Part shown: positions 51,801 through 60,990 of the stretch, one piece after another
Layout: each line of letters starts with the position of its first letter
How positions within the stretch are numbered: the first letter of the stretch is position 1
Assembly: GCF_016863275.1 (NCBI RefSeq)
Contig: NZ_BOOO01000034.1
Location: 164,997-228,996 of the forward strand
Direction: 5' to 3'
Length of the DNA stretch: 64,000 nt
Source of the DNA: Planotetraspora mira
GTDB lineage: Bacteria > Actinomycetota > Actinomycetes > Streptosporangiales > Streptosporangiaceae
The notes under the pieces: model-generated
What the model was told of the DNA's origin: nothing
Databases searched by the model: none
The model's input: the letters and a program-made list of their open reading frames with translations, nothing else
Program-made: the position numbers and the translations under genes

Positions 51801-52370
51801 TCAAGCTTGAAACGCCCGAATCGCGAGCGCGGCGAAGCGGCGGGAGGCGGCAACCCGGGCGTTCGTCGATGTGGCGTGCAGGCCGCCGTTGGCCATCAGC
51901 ATGAGGATGAGGTCGTCCAGGACGAAGTCGGGCCGCAGGTGGCCGGTGTCCTTGGCACGGCGCGCGAGCTCGGCGAGCGAGGTGAGTGCGTGTTCGCGTC
52001 CCGCGGCGAGATCCACGGCGTGGGGGAAGGCTGAGGTGAACGCCGTGGTGAAGCCCCGGTTTCGTGCGTGCAGCTCACAGAGCTTCTCGATCACGAGGCA
52101 CAGGCCGTGCCACGGATCCGGGTCGGCGAGCCCCTCCTCGACGATGGTGTTGCATGCATGCATCTGCTCGGTGAAGGCCTCGGTGGCCAGCGCCTGCTTG
52201 GTGGGGAAGCGGCGGTACAGGGTGGCGGGGCCGACCCCGGCACGCCGGGCTATCTCGCGCATCGGCACGTCCATGCCTTCGGTGGCGAACAGTGCCCGAG
52301 CCGCGTCGAGGATGCGCTCGCGGTTGTCCAGCGCGTCCGAACGCAGTGTCTGAGGCAAATCGTCGATCAC
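51801..52370 (-). CDS. TetR/AcrR family regulator
   Basis: The 189-residue protein has a typical HTH (NRERILDAARALFATEGMDVPMREIARRAGVGPATLYRRFPTKQAL) and a C-terminal helical domain of the TetR_C_33-like kind. The GTG start lies 17 bp from a 20-bp palindrome shared with the divergent MDR gene. It should repress the MDR gene and itself. Confidence 0.88.
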   Translation of the reverse strand: MIDDLPQTLRSDALDNRERILDAARALFATEGMDVPMREIARRAGVGPATLYRRFPTKQALATEAFTEQMHACNTIVEEGLADPDPWHGLCLVIEKLCELHARNRGFTTAFTSAFPHAVDLAAGREHALTSLAELARRAKDTGHLRPDFVLDDLILMLMANGGLHATSTNARVAASRRFAALAIRAFQA

Positions 52371-52386
52371 TCTCTCACTTTAGCTA

Positions 52387-52406
52387 AACGGACGCCGGCG
52401 TCCGTT
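52387..52406. promoter_or_regulatory. 20-bp perfect palindrome, TetR operator candidate
   Basis: AACGGACGCC and GGCGTCCGTT abut as a perfect palindrome, flanked by CTA and AG that extend it imperfectly. It lies between the divergent TetR and MDR starts. Confidence 0.72.
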
Positions 52407-52471
52407 AGCGTCCCATGCAACTAGAGGCCGCCTGGCTGCGGCTTTGATCGAGCTCACGAAGAGGGACGACA

Positions 52472-53434
52472 GTGAAGGCAGTCGCGATCGAGGAGTTCGG
52501 GGGTCCCGAGGGGCTGGCGGTCATCGACATCCCTGAACCGGCTCCTGCTCAGGGACAGGTGTTGATCGCCAGTGAGGCGATCGCCGTCGGAGGTGTCGAC
52601 GTCATGGTCCGAAGTGGTGCTCTCGCGGCCTACGGCTTCCGGGAAGGTCATGTCCCAGGCGGCGAGGTGGCGGGGACGGTGACCGCGGTGGGCGATGGCG
52701 TCGACCCCGCATGGGTGGGTCAGCGCGTGTGGGCGTTCACCGGTACGGGCGGCGGCTACGCCGAGCAGGCGATCGCGCCGATCGGAGAGGTCGTGCCCCT
52801 CCCGGAGAGCCTTTCCGCTGTCGACGCCGTGACGCTCGGGAGCTCCGGGGTGGTGGCCCATTTCGGTCTCTCCCACGCTCATTTCTCTTCGGGCGAGACC
52901 GTGCTGGTGCGCGGCGCGGCCGGCAGCATCGGGATCATGACGGTCCAGCTCGCGGCTCGCCGCGGTGCCGGCGCCGTGGCAGTCACCACCTCCTCCCCTG
53001 AGCGTGGCCGTCGACTGCGCGACCTCGGTGCGACCCACGTGCTGGACCGCTCGGGGGCAGGAGGGCCGGACGATCCGCCGGGCTACGACGTCATCATCGA
53101 CGTCGTAGCAGGTGAAGACATGCCTTCGTTCTTCGACAGGCTCACCCCTAACGGTCGACTCGTGGTTGTCGGCGCGGTCGGTGGCCAGCCGCCGGCAGAC
53201 TTCGGCACGAGGTTGATGACGGCATTCCAGAAGTCGATGTCCTTTGCCGCCTTCAGCGCCGCGACGGTGGCGGAGTCCGCTCGACGTGCGGTGAGGATGG
53301 AGCAGTTCGCCGCCGCGGGTCGTGGCGAGCTCCAGACGGTGGTGCACGAGGTGCTGCCGCTGGAGCACGCCGTGCTGGCACACCAGAAGATGGACGCCGG
53401 CGAGGTCTTCGGGAGGATCGTCCTGACCCCGTAG
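52472..53434 (+). CDS. MDR superfamily NADP-dependent oxidoreductase (quinone-reductase-like)
   Basis: The 320-residue protein has the GroES-like domain (MKAVAIEEFGGPEGLAVIDI, PGGEVAGTVTAVGDGVDP) and a cofactor motif (VLVRGAAGSIGIMTVQLAAR). No catalytic zinc ligands are seen. It is related to zeta-crystallin-type quinone reductases. The GTG start has GAGGGAC upstream. It is divergent from its likely TetR repressor, suggesting induction by an electrophile or aromatic compound. Confidence 0.88.
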   Translation: MKAVAIEEFGGPEGLAVIDIPEPAPAQGQVLIASEAIAVGGVDVMVRSGALAAYGFREGHVPGGEVAGTVTAVGDGVDPAWVGQRVWAFTGTGGGYAEQAIAPIGEVVPLPESLSAVDAVTLGSSGVVAHFGLSHAHFSSGETVLVRGAAGSIGIMTVQLAARRGAGAVAVTTSSPERGRRLRDLGATHVLDRSGAGGPDDPPGYDVIIDVVAGEDMPSFFDRLTPNGRLVVVGAVGGQPPADFGTRLMTAFQKSMSFAAFSAATVAESARRAVRMEQFAAAGRGELQTVVHEVLPLEHAVLAHQKMDAGEVFGRIVLTP

Positions 53435-53554
53435 TCACCTGATCACGACAGATGACGATTCGGCTCGCGCGGCACGTCAGGCAGGCAGACCCCAGCATGC
53501 CGAGCATGGTGGGGTCCGGCGCGAAGGTATTCGAGCGGGTGGAGAGCCGATCGA

Positions 53555-54478
53555 TCAGCGATGGGCCGTTGCGATGAGGCGCCGCAGCGCCGCCTGGGCG
53601 GGCGGGCCCCACGTGGCCTTGCCGCCTCGGCGGCCGCGGACGCCGGCTTCCCCGATGAGGATGCCGCCGAGGGCGCGGCGTACCGCCCATCCGCGGGCGC
53701 GGCGCAGGGTCGCGGCGTCCGGGGCCGGCTGGTAGGCGTCATGAAAGCGGTCGGCGGCGCCGTCCGGCAGCAGGCTCCAGGCGGCGGCGAGGTCGCCGGC
53801 CGGATCGCCCGCGAAGAGGTCGCCGAAGTCGATCACGCCGCAGATGGTGCCGTCCGCGGTGAGGACGTTGGCCGGATGCAGGTCGCCGTGGAGCCATAGC
53901 GCCGGGCCGGCCCAGTCGGGCGCGGCGACGGCGTCGTCCCAGACCGCGCGGACGGCGTCCGGGTCGGGGATCAACCCCATCTCGGTGGCCGAGGCGAGCC
54001 CCTTGACGAACCCCTCGGAGTAGTCGGCCAGCGGCCCTCCGCGGTCCCGGCCGGCGGGCGCCTGATCGGGGGCGGGTTGGTGCAAAGCCGTCAGGAAGGC
54101 GGCCAGGACGTCGGCCGCCTCCGCAGCGCGTGTGACGGGGGAGCGGTCGGCAGGCTCCCCCGGCACCCACGTGGTGACGATCCAGGGTCGTGGAAACAGA
54201 GCGGAGGGCTCGCCGAGGCGCTGCGGGACCGGAACCGGCAGAGGAAGGCGCGGGGCGAGGACGGGCAGCCAGGTGTGCTCTTTGCGCAGCAGAGCGTCCG
54301 CGGACTGCGTCGCCCAGGGCAACCGGACGGCGAGGTCGTCACCGAGCCGCCATAGCTGGTTGTCCCAGCCACGTGCGCCGAGCCGTACAGGACGATCGGC
54401 CAGGTCGGGGTGCTGATCGTGCAGCAGATCCCGCACCAACTCCGCGCTGATCTCGATGTCGGTGTGTGGGGGAGTCAC
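53555..54478 (-). CDS. Aminoglycoside phosphotransferase (APH) family protein
   Basis: The 307-residue kinase-like protein has LWLHGDLHPANVL (catalytic Asp in HGDLHPAN) and VIDFGDLFAGDPAGDLA (metal-binding Asp), the Brenner-type motifs of the APH/choline-kinase fold. The N-terminus begins RLGARGWDNQLWRLGDDLAVRLP. Substrates may be antibiotics or metabolites; resistance is not implied. The GTG start overlaps the upstream AraC stop by 4 bp (GTGA), so the two are coupled. Confidence 0.85.
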   Translation of the reverse strand: MTPPHTDIEISAELVRDLLHDQHPDLADRPVRLGARGWDNQLWRLGDDLAVRLPWATQSADALLRKEHTWLPVLAPRLPLPVPVPQRLGEPSALFPRPWIVTTWVPGEPADRSPVTRAAEAADVLAAFLTALHQPAPDQAPAGRDRGGPLADYSEGFVKGLASATEMGLIPDPDAVRAVWDDAVAAPDWAGPALWLHGDLHPANVLTADGTICGVIDFGDLFAGDPAGDLAAAWSLLPDGAADRFHDAYQPAPDAATLRRARGWAVRRALGGILIGEAGVRGRRGGKATWGPPAQAALRRLIATAHR

Positions 54479-55365
54479 GGCGTCGGGGTGGTGTGGTGGA
54501 GTCGGGCGGCGTCGTGACTGGGCGGGGTGCCGTACTGGCGGCGGTATTCGCGACTGAACTGGGAGGGGCTGTCGTATCCCACGCGGTGGGCGATGGCGGT
54601 GATGTCGCGGGGGTGCGTTGCGAGCAGGAGCCGGGCTTGCTGGAGGCGGATCTGCTTTTGGAACTGGATGGGGCTCAGCGCGGTGACGGTCTGAAATTGA
54701 CGGTAGAACGCTGAGGGGCTCATGCCGATCAGCCGGGCCAGGTCCTCGACGCGGAAGGGTTCGGTGTAGTGGTCGCGGATCCAGCGGGCGGCTCGGGTGA
54801 TGTGGCTCAGGTTGCTGTCGGCGAGGCCGAGTTGGCGGACGGCGCCGCCTTGTTCTCCGGTGATCAGCCGCCAGAGGATCTCGCGTTTGACCATCGGCGC
54901 CAGTACCGCCTGGTCGCGTGGCCATTCCAGCAGGCGCACAAGGCGGATCAGAGCGTCGAGTAGGCCTGCTGTCATGTCGGCGACGGCGATGCCCGGTAGT
55001 GCTCCCGATCGGGAGCGGGGGAGGTCGCCGGGGCCGGCGTGCAGGAGAAGATCGGCGATCTCGGACGGTTCCAGAACGAGCGCCATTCCCAGCGCCGGGT
55101 GCTGCGGGCTGACGTCGACGAAGTGGCCGGTGACCGGCAGGTCGACCGACGCGACCAGGTAGGTGCCGGGTCGGTACTCATGTACTCGGTCGCCCACCAT
55201 CAGCTGTTTGGCGCCTTGAGTGAGGACCGCCAGCACCGTGCCGGACATCGTCGGTGACGGCGGGCCCGGCCGTTCGGCCTTCGCGATGTGCAGGCCGTCG
55301 ATCGCGGTGGTCTCATCGGGCCGGACATGACGGGCCAGCAGGGTACGAAGCTCATCGAATCCCAT
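54475..55365 (-). CDS. AraC family regulator (AraC_N / DUF-type N-terminal domain)
   Basis: The 296-residue protein has an N-terminal cupin-like AraC_N domain (VLAVLTQGAKQLMVGDRVHEYRPGTYLV) and a C-terminal double HTH (RWIRDHYTEPFRVEDLARLIGMSPSAFYRQFQTV ... QKQIRLQQARLLLA ... DITAIAHRVGYDSPSQFSREYRRQYGTPPS). This class often controls adjacent oxidoreductases. Here it is coupled to the APH-family gene and divergent from the monooxygenase-like gene. Confidence 0.88.
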   Translation of the reverse strand: MGFDELRTLLARHVRPDETTAIDGLHIAKAERPGPPSPTMSGTVLAVLTQGAKQLMVGDRVHEYRPGTYLVASVDLPVTGHFVDVSPQHPALGMALVLEPSEIADLLLHAGPGDLPRSRSGALPGIAVADMTAGLLDALIRLVRLLEWPRDQAVLAPMVKREILWRLITGEQGGAVRQLGLADSNLSHITRAARWIRDHYTEPFRVEDLARLIGMSPSAFYRQFQTVTALSPIQFQKQIRLQQARLLLATHPRDITAIAHRVGYDSPSQFSREYRRQYGTPPSHDAARLHHTTPTP

Positions 55366-55553
55366 GCCTTGATTCCATCACAGCAACCCGGGCTGAATTC
55401 CACATGAGTAGAGGATCGTGCAAGAGCCGGAGAGCTTCGTTCTACCTTTGCCCTCTTGGGCAGGGTGGAATTGGATCAGCGAAGACGCCGGCCGGGTGGC
55501 GAAGGATCACCTGGTTGGGAGGATTCTGCATCTGTCCGAACAGGAGCGCTGTC

Positions 55554-55868
55554 ATGAACGTCCGCTATGGGTTCAACGCCACCCTGACCGCCAAGCCCGG
55601 CATGGGTGACCGGCTGGTCGACCTGCTGTCGACCGGCCTGGACGAGGGCAAGCCGGCCGCGAGCGAGCACTGCGTCGTCTACCTCGTGTGCCGTTCGGCG
55701 TCCGACCCCGACGTCGTCCACGTCACCGAGGGTTGGACCAGCGAGGAGGACCACCACCGGATCTTCGCCGGCGAGGCCGCCCAGGCCATCGTCTCCCAGG
55801 TCCAGGATCTGGTTGCCGCGCAATCCCCGTACACCGACTACGTGCCGGTCGCCGGCAAGGCCTTCTGA
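55554..55868 (+). CDS. Antibiotic biosynthesis monooxygenase (ABM) family protein
   Basis: The 104-residue protein has the ferredoxin-like ABM fold (MNVRYGFNATLTAKPGMGDRL, then VVYLVCRSASDPDVVHVTEGWTSEEDHHRIF). It belongs to the quinol/heme-type ABM group; many members act on quinones or simply bind ligands. ATG 55554 has AGGAG upstream. It is followed 52 bp later by an esterase gene, probably co-transcribed, and the AraC gene upstream may control both. Confidence 0.85.
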   Translation: MNVRYGFNATLTAKPGMGDRLVDLLSTGLDEGKPAASEHCVVYLVCRSASDPDVVHVTEGWTSEEDHHRIFAGEAAQAIVSQVQDLVAAQSPYTDYVPVAGKAF

Positions 55869-55920
55869 CCCTGCCCGTACACCCCTCCCTCTGACCGGAA
55901 CACGTCCCGAAGGAATCCCC

Positions 55921-56886
55921 ATGCCGTCCCTCGCACGCCCCGCTCTCGACCCCGAACTGAATGCTCTCCTCGCCGACATGCCGCTCATCCCGGAGATCAC
56001 TCCGCAGATCCTCACGCAGTTGCGCCGGATGGCCCCGACGCCGATCGAGACCCTGCTGGACGGCCGCGCCGTCGACCGGCGCGAGGTCGCCGTCCCGGGC
56101 TCCGACGGCGCGCGGATTCCAATGACGGTCCTCAGCCCGCCCGACGCCGGCCCCGGCGCTCCGTGCGTCTACTGGATGCATGGCGGCGGCATGATCATGG
56201 GCGACCTGTTCTCGCAGATCGACATCCCGCTGGAATGGCTCGACCTGCTCAGTGCCGTTGTGGTCACCGTCGACTACCGGCTTGCGCCCGAGGCCGGCGG
56301 CATCACCCCTGTCGAGGACTGCTACCAGGGCTTGTCGTGGGTCGCCGATCACGCAGACGAACTCGGCATCGACCCCGACCGCGTCGTCGTCGCGGGCGCC
56401 AGCGCCGGCGGCGGGCTCGCCGCAGGCGTCGCCCTCATGGCCCGCGACCGCGGCACCCCCGCGATCGCCGCCCAGATGCTGATCTGTCCCATGCTCGACC
56501 ACCGCAACGCCACCACCTCGAGTCGCCAGTACTCCGGCGAACCCGGCGTCTGGACCCGCGAGACCAACGCGTTCGCCTGGAACGCCGTCCTCGGCGACCT
56601 CACCGATGACCAGGTTCCCGGCTACATCTCACCCGCCAGAGCCGAAGACCTGTCCGGCCTGCCCGCCACCTACATCGACGCCGGTTCCGCAGAGGTCTTC
56701 CGTGATGAGGACGTCGACTACGCCACGCGCATCTGGGCCGCGGGCGGCCAGGCCGAACTCCACGTCTGGGCGGGTGGCTTCCACGGCTTCGACGCCCTCT
56801 TCCCCGACGCCCGACTGTCGACCGCCGCCCGCCGGACCCGCACTGAATGGCTCGCTCGCACGGTCAACCCCGAGACATCCCTGTAA
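55921..56886 (+). CDS. Alpha/beta hydrolase, hormone-sensitive lipase (HSL) family esterase
   Basis: The 321-residue protein has the HSL-type HGGG oxyanion motif (87-90), the nucleophile elbow GASAGGG with Ser161, Asp in the DAGSAEVFRDEDVDYA region and His in GGFHGFD. It is cytoplasmic and likely hydrolyses short-chain esters. ATG 55921 has AAGGAA upstream. Downstream of the ABM-family gene, probably one operon. Confidence 0.9.
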   Translation: MPSLARPALDPELNALLADMPLIPEITPQILTQLRRMAPTPIETLLDGRAVDRREVAVPGSDGARIPMTVLSPPDAGPGAPCVYWMHGGGMIMGDLFSQIDIPLEWLDLLSAVVVTVDYRLAPEAGGITPVEDCYQGLSWVADHADELGIDPDRVVVAGASAGGGLAAGVALMARDRGTPAIAAQMLICPMLDHRNATTSSRQYSGEPGVWTRETNAFAWNAVLGDLTDDQVPGYISPARAEDLSGLPATYIDAGSAEVFRDEDVDYATRIWAAGGQAELHVWAGGFHGFDALFPDARLSTAARRTRTEWLARTVNPETSL

Positions 56887-57157
56887 CGACCGCACCCACC
56901 AACGCAGACCGCCCATGCTTATGATCCTGGGGCCAGGAGGCGGGTGGTGCCTGGAATCGGCGTGGAATCCGGGGCGGGCCAGGGTCCGAAATGACTTGCA
57001 GGAAGGGCGCCGCAGGCCCGCCATGGCTGGGGATGTCGCACCCAGGAGACAAGGCTTGTCGCGGGATCTTTGACAGATCCGATCGGGGCCCCGGGCAAGG
57101 CCCGCCGGTAGGTGTCGTTGCACGCCTTTGACCTGGCATTTCCTACCATGGGACGGG

Positions 57158-57982
57158 ATGGATAGTTCGCTGGGAGAGTTCCTCCGTGCTCGGCGCCGGC
57201 TCGTCACCGTTGATCAGGTGGGGTTGACCCGTACGGGTGGCCATCGCCGGACTCCGGGGTTACGCCGCGAGGAGATCGCGATGCTGGCCGGTGTCAGCGT
57301 CGATTACTACACGCGGCTGGAGCAGGGGCGGGAGCGCAACCCTTCGGATCAGGTGCTCTACGCACTGGCGGGGGCCTTGTGCCTCGATGCTGCGGCCACT
57401 GAGCACCTGTACGCGTTGGCGCGTCCGCGGATAGCCGAGAACAAGGATGCTTGCGGGGCCGATCGGGTCAGTCCACACGCGCTGCGCCTCATCGAGTACA
57501 TGGAACCGATGTCGGCGTTCGTGGTGAACCGCCGGTTGGACATACTGGCCACAAACCGAGTCGCCCGCGCCATCTTCGAGGGATTCGAGTACAACACGAA
57601 TCTCATCCGGCTGACTTTCCTCGACCCCGGGGCACGCGAGTTCTGGCGGAACTGGGAAGAGGAGGCCGCGGCCAATGTCGCCCACCTGCGGGCTGCGGCG
57701 GGTGCGAATCACGACGACCCGCTGCTGCGCGAGCTCATTGAGGAGCTCTCGCGGGGAAGTGACGCATTCCGCCAGCTATGGGCTCGCCACGACGTACAGG
57801 TCAGGACCTCGGGGTTCGTACGCCTGTACCGCAGTGAAGTCGGCCAGTTCGACGTGTGGCATGAGGCGCTGCGCTTCGAGAGCTTCCCTCATCTGCGGAT
57901 CTTCAGCGCTGCACCCGAACCCGGCAGCCCGTCCGAGAGCGCTCTGGCCAAGCTGTGCGCAGCCAAGCAGGCCGAGGACTGA
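57158..57982 (+). CDS. XRE family regulator with MmyB-like ligand-binding domain
   Basis: The 274-residue protein starts with an HTH (LGEFLRARRRLVTVDQVGL ... RTPGLRREEIAMLAGVSVDYYTRLEQGRERNPS). It is followed by an MmyB-like PAS-type domain (PMSAFVVNRRLDILATNRVARAIFEGF ... TFLDPGAREFWRNWEEEAAANVA). Members bind fatty-acid-like ligands and commonly control a neighbouring reductase. No clear partner is adjacent. The GTG/ATG context is GGGACGGGATG, so the start at 57158 is moderately secure. Confidence 0.85.
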   Translation: MDSSLGEFLRARRRLVTVDQVGLTRTGGHRRTPGLRREEIAMLAGVSVDYYTRLEQGRERNPSDQVLYALAGALCLDAAATEHLYALARPRIAENKDACGADRVSPHALRLIEYMEPMSAFVVNRRLDILATNRVARAIFEGFEYNTNLIRLTFLDPGAREFWRNWEEEAAANVAHLRAAAGANHDDPLLRELIEELSRGSDAFRQLWARHDVQVRTSGFVRLYRSEVGQFDVWHEALRFESFPHLRIFSAAPEPGSPSESALAKLCAAKQAED

Positions 57983-58075
57983 GCTGACTGCAAAGGACGA
58001 GCACGTAACCTGATCATGGAAAACGAGCGGGACCCGAGTCATGACCCCCGCCTGCGGTCCGATCCTCCTCAGCGG

Positions 58076-59050
58076 TCAACCCGCGTTGGCGCGGCGGGCC
58101 GTGCTGAACCGGCGTTGGTAGGCGGTGGGGCTGATCGACAGCTTCCTGGCGAAAACCCGTCGCATGCTTTCGTAACTGGGGAACCCTGCGAGGGTCGCGG
58201 CCTGCGTCGCGGTGTGTCCTTGGTCGAGCAGTGCCCTGGCCATGTCGAATCGGATGCTTTCCACGTATCGGGCCGGTGTCGTGGACAGCTCGTCCTGGAA
58301 AAGCCGGGTGAGGTGCCGGGTGCTCACGTTGAGGTGTTTCGCGAGTTCACCGAGCGAGTGGTCTTCGCGGGGGTTCGCCGTCACCAAGTCGGTGATTTTG
58401 CGGAGAGCCGGCGAGCGGGGCGGCGGTCCTTGCAGCGGTGCCGAGAACTGGGACTGGCCGCCCGCACGCTGCATGTACACCACCAGGGCGCGGGCGACGT
58501 CGCGCGCCAGGTCGGGCCCGTGGTCCTCTTCGACGAGAGCGAGCGCCAGATCGATGCCGGCCGTCACCCCTGCCGACGTGTACGTGGTGCCATCGCGAAC
58601 GTAGATCGCGTCGGGCTCGACGCGGCACGTCGGAAACCGGGCGGCGAGTTTGTGCGTGACCTTCCAGTGCGTGGTCGCGCGCTTGCCGTCGAGGAGGCCG
58701 GCGGCGGCGAGGATGAACGCCCCGGTGCAGATCGACGCCACCCTGCCGGCCACAGCCGCCGGTATCCGCGCGGCGTCCGCCAGGTCGCCCGGGACGCGGG
58801 CGCTCGGATAGAGGTCGGACCCGGCCACCAGTAACGTGCCGAAGGCCGGCTCCGAGGAGACGGCGCCGTCGACCGCGATCCGGACCCCGAGGTTCGACGT
58901 GACGCCCGCACCGGTCGGCGACAGCAGCACGATCCGGTAGTCGGCACCGAACCGGTTCGCCTCCTTGAACACCTCCGCGGGACCGGCGACGTCCAGCAAC
59001 GTCACTCCGTCGTAGACGAGGATCCCGACGTGATGGGGGGCGGCGCTCAC
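58076..59050 (-). CDS. GlxA family regulator (DJ-1/PfpI domain plus AraC HTH)
   Basis: An N-terminal DJ-1/PfpI domain (HHVGILVYDGVTLLDVAGPAEVFKEA; ASICTGAFILAAAGLLDGKRATTHW with the nucleophile-elbow Cys) is followed by a C-terminal AraC HTH (SLGELAKHLNVSTRHLTRLFQDEL ... MARALLDQGHTATQAATLAGFPSYESMRRVFARKL). GTG 59050 is favoured because it sits 7 residues before the domain; ATG 59152 would add about 34 residues. Such regulators often control a nearby enzyme; the divergent HD-domain gene is the candidate target. Confidence 0.85.
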   Translation of the reverse strand: MSAAPHHVGILVYDGVTLLDVAGPAEVFKEANRFGADYRIVLLSPTGAGVTSNLGVRIAVDGAVSSEPAFGTLLVAGSDLYPSARVPGDLADAARIPAAVAGRVASICTGAFILAAAGLLDGKRATTHWKVTHKLAARFPTCRVEPDAIYVRDGTTYTSAGVTAGIDLALALVEEDHGPDLARDVARALVVYMQRAGGQSQFSAPLQGPPPRSPALRKITDLVTANPREDHSLGELAKHLNVSTRHLTRLFQDELSTTPARYVESIRFDMARALLDQGHTATQAATLAGFPSYESMRRVFARKLSISPTAYQRRFSTARRANAG

Positions 59051-59379
59051 CACTCCGGTCTCTCCGGAGCCGGATCCGCGCGGTGATGGCCGGACCCCGG
59101 CGGCACCGACCGCCGTCGGGTCGGCGACGCAGGAGGCATGGACACCGTTCATTGGTAGCACACCGTCACCGGAGATCACGGGGACCCCCGTGGGCGGGGT
59201 GCTCAACCGGCGGCGGGCGCCGAAGCCATCCTTCCGACCGCCCCTGGGCGGCTTCGCCCTGTCCGAATATGAGTGATTCCTGGCCGGACGAAGGCGGCGC
59301 CGCACGCCGATCGGTGGGCAGCATTGAAGTCGGACACACGGTCCACAGCCCGACATACTTCGCGGAAAGCCAGAGGGTC

Positions 59380-60018
59380 ATGCCAGAGGTCATCGCGGGG
59401 TTGGAGATTCCTGAGACAGCGGCGGTCGCCGAAGCGACCAGGCTCGTCCAGGTGACGACCACCCCCCTCATCTACCACCACTCCCGGCGGGTCTTCTTCT
59501 TCGGCTTGATTCACGCTCACAAGCTCGGGGTGAAACCGGACCCGGAGCTGCTCTACTTGGCGGCCATGTTCCACGACACCGGCCTCTTGACTCCCTTTTC
59601 CGACGTCGAGCAGCGCTTCGAAGTCGATGGCGCCGACCACGCGCGCAAGTTCCTCCTGGACCGGGGTTTCTCGCCGGCCGCCGCCGAGACCGTCTGGACG
59701 GCGATCGCGCTGCACACCACGCCGGGCATCCCCGACCGGATGGCCCCGGAAATCGCGACCACGCAACTCGGCGTCCTGACCGACGTGCTCGGCTTCGGCC
59801 TGGACGGCCTGGAACACGATCAGCTGGACGAAATCCTCGCCGTCCACCCACGAGGGGACTTCAAGAACGAGTTTCTGCGAGCCTACGTCGACGGGCTCAA
59901 GAACCGCCCCGAGACCACGAGCGGCACCGTGAACTCCGACGTGCTCGAGCACTTCATCCCCGGCTTCCAGCGCACGACGACGGTCGAGCGCATCATCGGC
60001 TCGCCCTGGCCGAGCTGA
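59380..60018 (+). CDS. HD-domain phosphohydrolase-like protein
   Basis: The 212-residue protein has the HD signature (YHHSRRVFFFGLIHAH and AAMFHDTGLL, with the metal-binding His and HD pair), followed by AIALHTTPGIPD. It resembles the cyanamide-hydratase/HD-like hydrolases. ATG 59380 (MPEVIAGLEIPE) has GAGGG upstream and matches the family N-terminus; ATG 59269 would add 37 residues. It is divergent from the GlxA regulator and followed by an MDR gene. Confidence 0.82.
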   Translation: MPEVIAGLEIPETAAVAEATRLVQVTTTPLIYHHSRRVFFFGLIHAHKLGVKPDPELLYLAAMFHDTGLLTPFSDVEQRFEVDGADHARKFLLDRGFSPAAAETVWTAIALHTTPGIPDRMAPEIATTQLGVLTDVLGFGLDGLEHDQLDEILAVHPRGDFKNEFLRAYVDGLKNRPETTSGTVNSDVLEHFIPGFQRTTTVERIIGSPWPS

Positions 60019-60051
60019 CATACCGGCGAACGATCTTGAAAGGATTCGAGC

Positions 60052-60990
60052 ATGCGAGCGATCACCGTACGAGACCGTGACGCGGGTGTCGGCGGCCTCA
60101 CCCTGACCGACATGCCTTACCCCCACGCTGCGGAAAACGACGTCATCGTGCGCGTGCACGCCGCGGGTTTCACCCCCGGAGAGCTCGACTGGCCGGGAAC
60201 GTGGTCCGATCGCGCCGGCCGCGACCGGACACCCACCATCCCCGGGCACGAGCTGTCCGGAGCCGTGGTCGAGCTCGGCTACGGAACCACCGGCCTCACC
60301 GTGGGCCAGCGGGTGTTCGGACTGACCGACTGGGCCCGCAACGGATCCCTGGCCGAATACACCGCGGTGGAGGCTCGTAACCTCGCCCCCCTCGCGGCCG
60401 ACATCGATCACACCGTGGCCGCCGCGCTGCCCATTTCCGGACTGACCGCATGGCAGGGACTGTTCGACCACGCCCACCTCACGACCGGCCAGACCGTCCT
60501 CATCCACGGCGCCGCGGGCGGCGTCGGCTCGATCGCCGTCCAGCTCGCGCGAGAGGTCGGCGCCCGCGTGATCGGCACCGGCCGAGCCGACGACCGTGAT
60601 GTCGCGCTCGGCCTCGGTGCGCAGACCTTCCTCGATCTGGACGCCGACGATTTGCAGCACGTCGGCGAGGTGGACGTGGTGTTCGACGTCATCGGCGGCG
60701 ACATCCTCGAGCGATCGACCCAACTGGTACGCCCGGGCGGCACCCTCGTCACCATCGCCATGCCGCCTACCGTGCAGCCCAAGGACGGGCGAGCCGTCTT
60801 CTTCGTCGTCGAACCCGACCGCGCGCGGCTGACCGACCTCGCCCAGCGCGTCCGGGCCGGACGGCTCAACCCCATCGTCGGCGCCGTGCGACCGCTTTCC
60901 GAAACGGCCTCCGCGTTCGCCCGCGACCGCCGCACGCCCGGCAAGACGATCATTCAGGTCGCGGACGAGCAAGGGGCGCAGCACTCGTGA
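60052..60990 (+). CDS. MDR superfamily NADP-dependent oxidoreductase (quinone-reductase-like)
   Basis: The 312-residue protein has the GroES-like domain (ENDVIVRVHAAGFTPGELDW, PGHELSGAVVELGYG), a cofactor motif (VLIHGAAGGVGSIAVQLAREVG) and the C-terminal AFARDRRTPGKTIIQV. It is zinc-independent by motif. ATG 60052 follows AAAGGA. It lies 33 bp after the HD gene and overlaps a tiny lipoprotein ORF by 4 bp, so the three appear to form one transcript. Confidence 0.87.
   Translation: MRAITVRDRDAGVGGLTLTDMPYPHAAENDVIVRVHAAGFTPGELDWPGTWSDRAGRDRTPTIPGHELSGAVVELGYGTTGLTVGQRVFGLTDWARNGSLAEYTAVEARNLAPLAADIDHTVAAALPISGLTAWQGLFDHAHLTTGQTVLIHGAAGGVGSIAVQLAREVGARVIGTGRADDRDVALGLGAQTFLDLDADDLQHVGEVDVVFDVIGGDILERSTQLVRPGGTLVTIAMPPTVQPKDGRAVFFVVEPDRARLTDLAQRVRAGRLNPIVGAVRPLSETASAFARDRRTPGKTIIQVADEQGAQHS

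Noticed and set aside
59203..60984. Minus-strand ORF of 593 codons opposite the HD and MDR genes
   Set aside because: Shadow frame; both plus-strand genes have catalytic motifs and ribosome binding sites.
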